From JACDHG01 sp963815295 (GTDB lineage Bacteria; Actinomycetota; Actinomycetes; Propionibacteriales; Nocardioidaceae), in NCBI GenBank assembly GCA_963815295.1, contig CAWFFZ010000008.1, forward strand, positions 372,001 to 436,000: a DNA stretch of 64,000 bases. The letters are read 5' to 3'. Under the pieces are notes generated by a model that was given only the letters and a program-made list of their open reading frames with translations, was not told the DNA's origin and searched no databases. Below, piece by piece: positions 62,120-64,000 of this stretch (positions are counted from its first letter, which is position 1; the number at the start of each line of letters is the position of its first letter). The position numbers and the translations under genes were made by a program.

Positions 62120-62125
62120 GGGTTG

Positions 62126-63790
62126 GTGACCCCCGAGCAGCTTTCCCAGACCGTCGTGGCCGCGTTGTCCGCGTTGGCCGACCGCGGCGCCTTGACGTTC
62201 CCGGACGGGGTTCCCGAAGAGGTCCGGATCGAGCGGCCGAAGGGTAAAGAGCACGGCGACTACGCGACCAACGTGGCGCTCCAGCTCGCCAAGCGGGTAG
62301 GGATGCCACCGCGTGAGCTGGCCGAGCTTCTCGCGAGTGAGCTGAAGGGCTCCGAGGCGATAGCGGCCGTCGACATCGCCGGGCCGGGGTTCATCAACAT
62401 CACCGTCGAGGCGGCGGCCCAGGGTGAAGTGGCGCGCGCCATCGTGGCAGCGGGTGCGTCATACGGTGGCTCGCAGGCGTATGCCGGGACTCGGATCAAC
62501 CTCGAGTTCGTGTCGGCCAACCCCACCGGTCCCGTCCACATCGGAGGTGCACGCTGGGCTCCGGTAGGCGACAGTCTGGCGAGGATCTTCGCCGCGCTCG
62601 GCGCCGACGTGAGCACGCGAGTACTACTTCAACGACCATGGCGCGCAGATCGACCGCTTCTCCCGCTCGCTCCTCGCGGTAGCAAGGGGGAGGACCCGGG
62701 GGAGGACGGATACGTCGGCGAGTACCTCGTCGACATCGCTTCTAAGGTCATGGCTGACAACCCCGGCGTCCTCTCGCTACCCGACGATGAGGCGCAGGAA
62801 GTTTTCAGGCGCAGCGGCGTCGACCAGATGTTTGCGGAGATCAAACAGACTCTGCGCAGCTTCGGGGTCGAGTTCGACGTCTACTTTCATGAGCAGGCGA
62901 TCTATGACAGCGGGGCTGTCGAGCGGGCTATCGAGCGACTGACCGCGATGGGCAACACGTACGAAGCTGACGGGGCCTTGTGGCTAGCCACCGAGAAGTA
63001 CGGTGACGAAAAGGACCGCGTCCTGGTGCGCTCCAACGGGGCCCCCGCCTACATCGCCGGCGACTGCGCGTACTACCTCGACAAGCGCGAGCGTGGCTTC
63101 GACCTGTGCGTGATCATGCTCGGGGCTGACCACCACGGGTACGTCGGAAGGCTGATGGCCATGTGCCAGGCGTTCGGTGACAAGCCGCACGAGAACCTCG
63201 AGGTGCTGATCGGCCAGATGGTCAGTCTGGTCCGCGACGGGCAAGCCCTGCGGATGGCGAAGCGGGCCGGGACTGGCGTGACGATCGACGATCTCATCGA
63301 CGCCGTAGGCGCCGACGCCGCGCGCTATTCGCTCGTTCGGTACTCCAGCGACTCGCCGATCGACCTCGACCTCGACGTATGGACTCGTGCGTCCAGCGAC
63401 AACCCCGTCTACTACGTGCAGTACGCCCACGCCAGGCTGTGTTCGATCCTGCGCAACGGAGCCGACCTCGGAGTTGCACCTGCGGGTGACGACTTCGACC
63501 CGGCGCTGCTCTCTCACGAGCGAGAAGGCGAGCTCCTGCGCGCCCTCGCGGCGTTCCCCGCTGTCGTCGCATCTGTGGCCGAGCTGCGTGAGCCGCACCG
63601 GCTGGCGCGCTACCTGGAGGCGACGGCAGCAACGTTCCACAAGTTCTACGACGTATGCCGTGTGCTCCCGCGCGGCGACGAGGAGCCCACCGACCTGCAC
63701 CGGGCGCGGCTGCTTCTCGTAGATGCCACCCGCATTGTCTTCGCCCGCGGCCTCGACCTGCTCGGTGTCTCCTCACCGGTGCGGATGTGA
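62126..63790 (+). CDS. argS: Arginyl-tRNA synthetase (internal compensated frameshift)
   Basis: This is a 554-residue class I synthetase. The N-terminal tRNA-binding domain is followed by the HIGH-type motif PVHIGGARW, the KMSK-type loop LRMAKRAGT and the C-terminal all-helical anticodon domain. Residues translated from about 62615 to 62690 look wrong (ST-RVLLQRPWRAD...), while another frame reads EYYFNDHGAQIDRF..., the conserved family block. Two compensating indels are implied. The stop overlaps the lysA ATG (TGATG), so argS and lysA are coupled. The start GTG is leaderless. Confidence 0.93.
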   Translation: MTPEQLSQTVVAALSALADRGALTFPDGVPEEVRIERPKGKEHGDYATNVALQLAKRVGMPPRELAELLASELKGSEAIAAVDIAGPGFINITVEAAAQGEVARAIVAAGASYGGSQAYAGTRINLEFVSANPTGPVHIGGARWAPVGDSLARIFAALGADVSTRVLLQRPWRADRPLLPLAPRGSKGEDPGEDGYVGEYLVDIASKVMADNPGVLSLPDDEAQEVFRRSGVDQMFAEIKQTLRSFGVEFDVYFHEQAIYDSGAVERAIERLTAMGNTYEADGALWLATEKYGDEKDRVLVRSNGAPAYIAGDCAYYLDKRERGFDLCVIMLGADHHGYVGRLMAMCQAFGDKPHENLEVLIGQMVSLVRDGQALRMAKRAGTGVTIDDLIDAVGADAARYSLVRYSSDSPIDLDLDVWTRASSDNPVYYVQYAHARLCSILRNGADLGVAPAGDDFDPALLSHEREGELLRALAAFPAVVASVAELREPHRLARYLEATAATFHKFYDVCRVLPRGDEEPTDLHRARLLLVDATRIVFARGLDLLGVSSPVRM

Positions 63791-64000
63791 TGCGGGCCTC
63801 CCACGAGGCCGGCGCCCTCCACTCCGAAGCCGGTCGCCGCGGACCGACCTGGCTCCGTCCGCCCGACGAGCCGAACGTACTCGTCGCCTCACTATGGCCA
63901 CAACACGTGGCGAAGTCCGACTCCGGTGTGCTGTCCGTCGCTGGTGTCTCGGTCGTGGAGCTCGCGGCAGAGTTCGGCACACCGGCATATGTCGTGGACG
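63790..64000 (+). CDS. lysA: Diaminopimelate decarboxylase, N-terminal part
   Basis: The first 70 residues (MRASHEAGALHSEAGRRGP... SLWPQHVAKSDSGVLSVAG...VVELAAEFGTPAYVVD) match the start of actinobacterial LysA, which makes L-lysine from meso-diaminopimelate. The window ends before the PLP-binding Lys. The ATG overlaps the argS stop, the usual arrangement in this phylum. Confidence 0.88.
   Translation, partial: MRASHEAGALHSEAGRRGPTWLRPPDEPNVLVASLWPQHVAKSDSGVLSVAGVSVVELAAEFGTPAYVVD

Noticed and set aside
5210..63790. A genome-wide programmed +1 frameshifting mechanism.
   Set aside because: No shared slippery site, stop codon context or stimulatory structure appears at the breaks; one is a loss of a base, and argS has a compensating pair.
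1..64000. CRISPR arrays, insertion sequences, phage genes or biosynthetic gene clusters.
   Set aside because: No regularly spaced repeats, transposase motifs, integrase, capsid or PKS/NRPS domains were seen on either strand.

Overview
The window is high-GC actinobacterial chromosome. I infer a member of the Nocardioidaceae or close relatives. The inference rests on multifunctional kgd followed by a 58-residue DUF6104 gene, the argS-lysA pair behind tRNA-Arg(CCG), a nickel superoxide dismutase with its protease, a DUF222-HNH gene beside interspersed hairpin repeats, and many leaderless starts (TANNNT, about 6 nt, then RTG). There is no rRNA, CRISPR array, phage or recognisable insertion sequence.

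Layout. 1-13.3 kb: envelope and accessory genes (COG4315 lipoprotein, cardiolipin synthase, methyltransferase, two large LuxR regulators around an alpha/beta hydrolase, a MarR regulator with a palindromic operator). 13.4-21.4 kb: a carbohydrate locus with sugar isomerase, Gfo/Idh/MocA dehydrogenase, ribose-type ABC transporter and a ROK repressor. 21.5-27.5 kb: lldD, a membrane-GAF-PAS-SpoIIE-HATPase signalling protein, a tiny secreted protein with four GNDWE repeats, and dctA. 27.5-36.5 kb: housekeeping and small conserved genes (PAP2, GNAT, S4, thpR, FKBP, CBS, hisN, rsgA, aroA, DoxX). 36.5-40.7 kb: T-box-controlled archaeal-type AspRS, SRAP, sigR-rsrA, bL37. 40.7-48.3 kb: accessory insert with the HNH gene and hairpin repeats. 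48.3-64 kb: pdtaS, whiB1, sodN/sodX, kgd, an LCP protein, a class V aminotransferase, tRNA-Arg, a response regulator, argS and the start of lysA. The order rsgA-aroA-SRAP-sigR-rsrA-pdtaS-whiB1 mirrors the Mycobacterium tuberculosis Rv3228c-Rv3219 region.

How genes work together. SigR with its zinc anti-sigma factor RsrA forms a thiol-stress switch with its own promoter just upstream. PdtaS/WhiB1, SodN and SRAP add stress sensing, redox defence and DNA-damage protection. The sugar locus looks self-contained (import, oxidation, isomerisation, repression). LldD and DctA point to lactate and dicarboxylate use beside a phosphatase-type signalling protein.

Caution on sequence quality. At least nine genes carry indels that break or scramble the frame, including aroA and a compensated pair inside argS. 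Most behave like one extra base. I read these as sequence or assembly errors, not gene decay, and give full-length gene spans across them.
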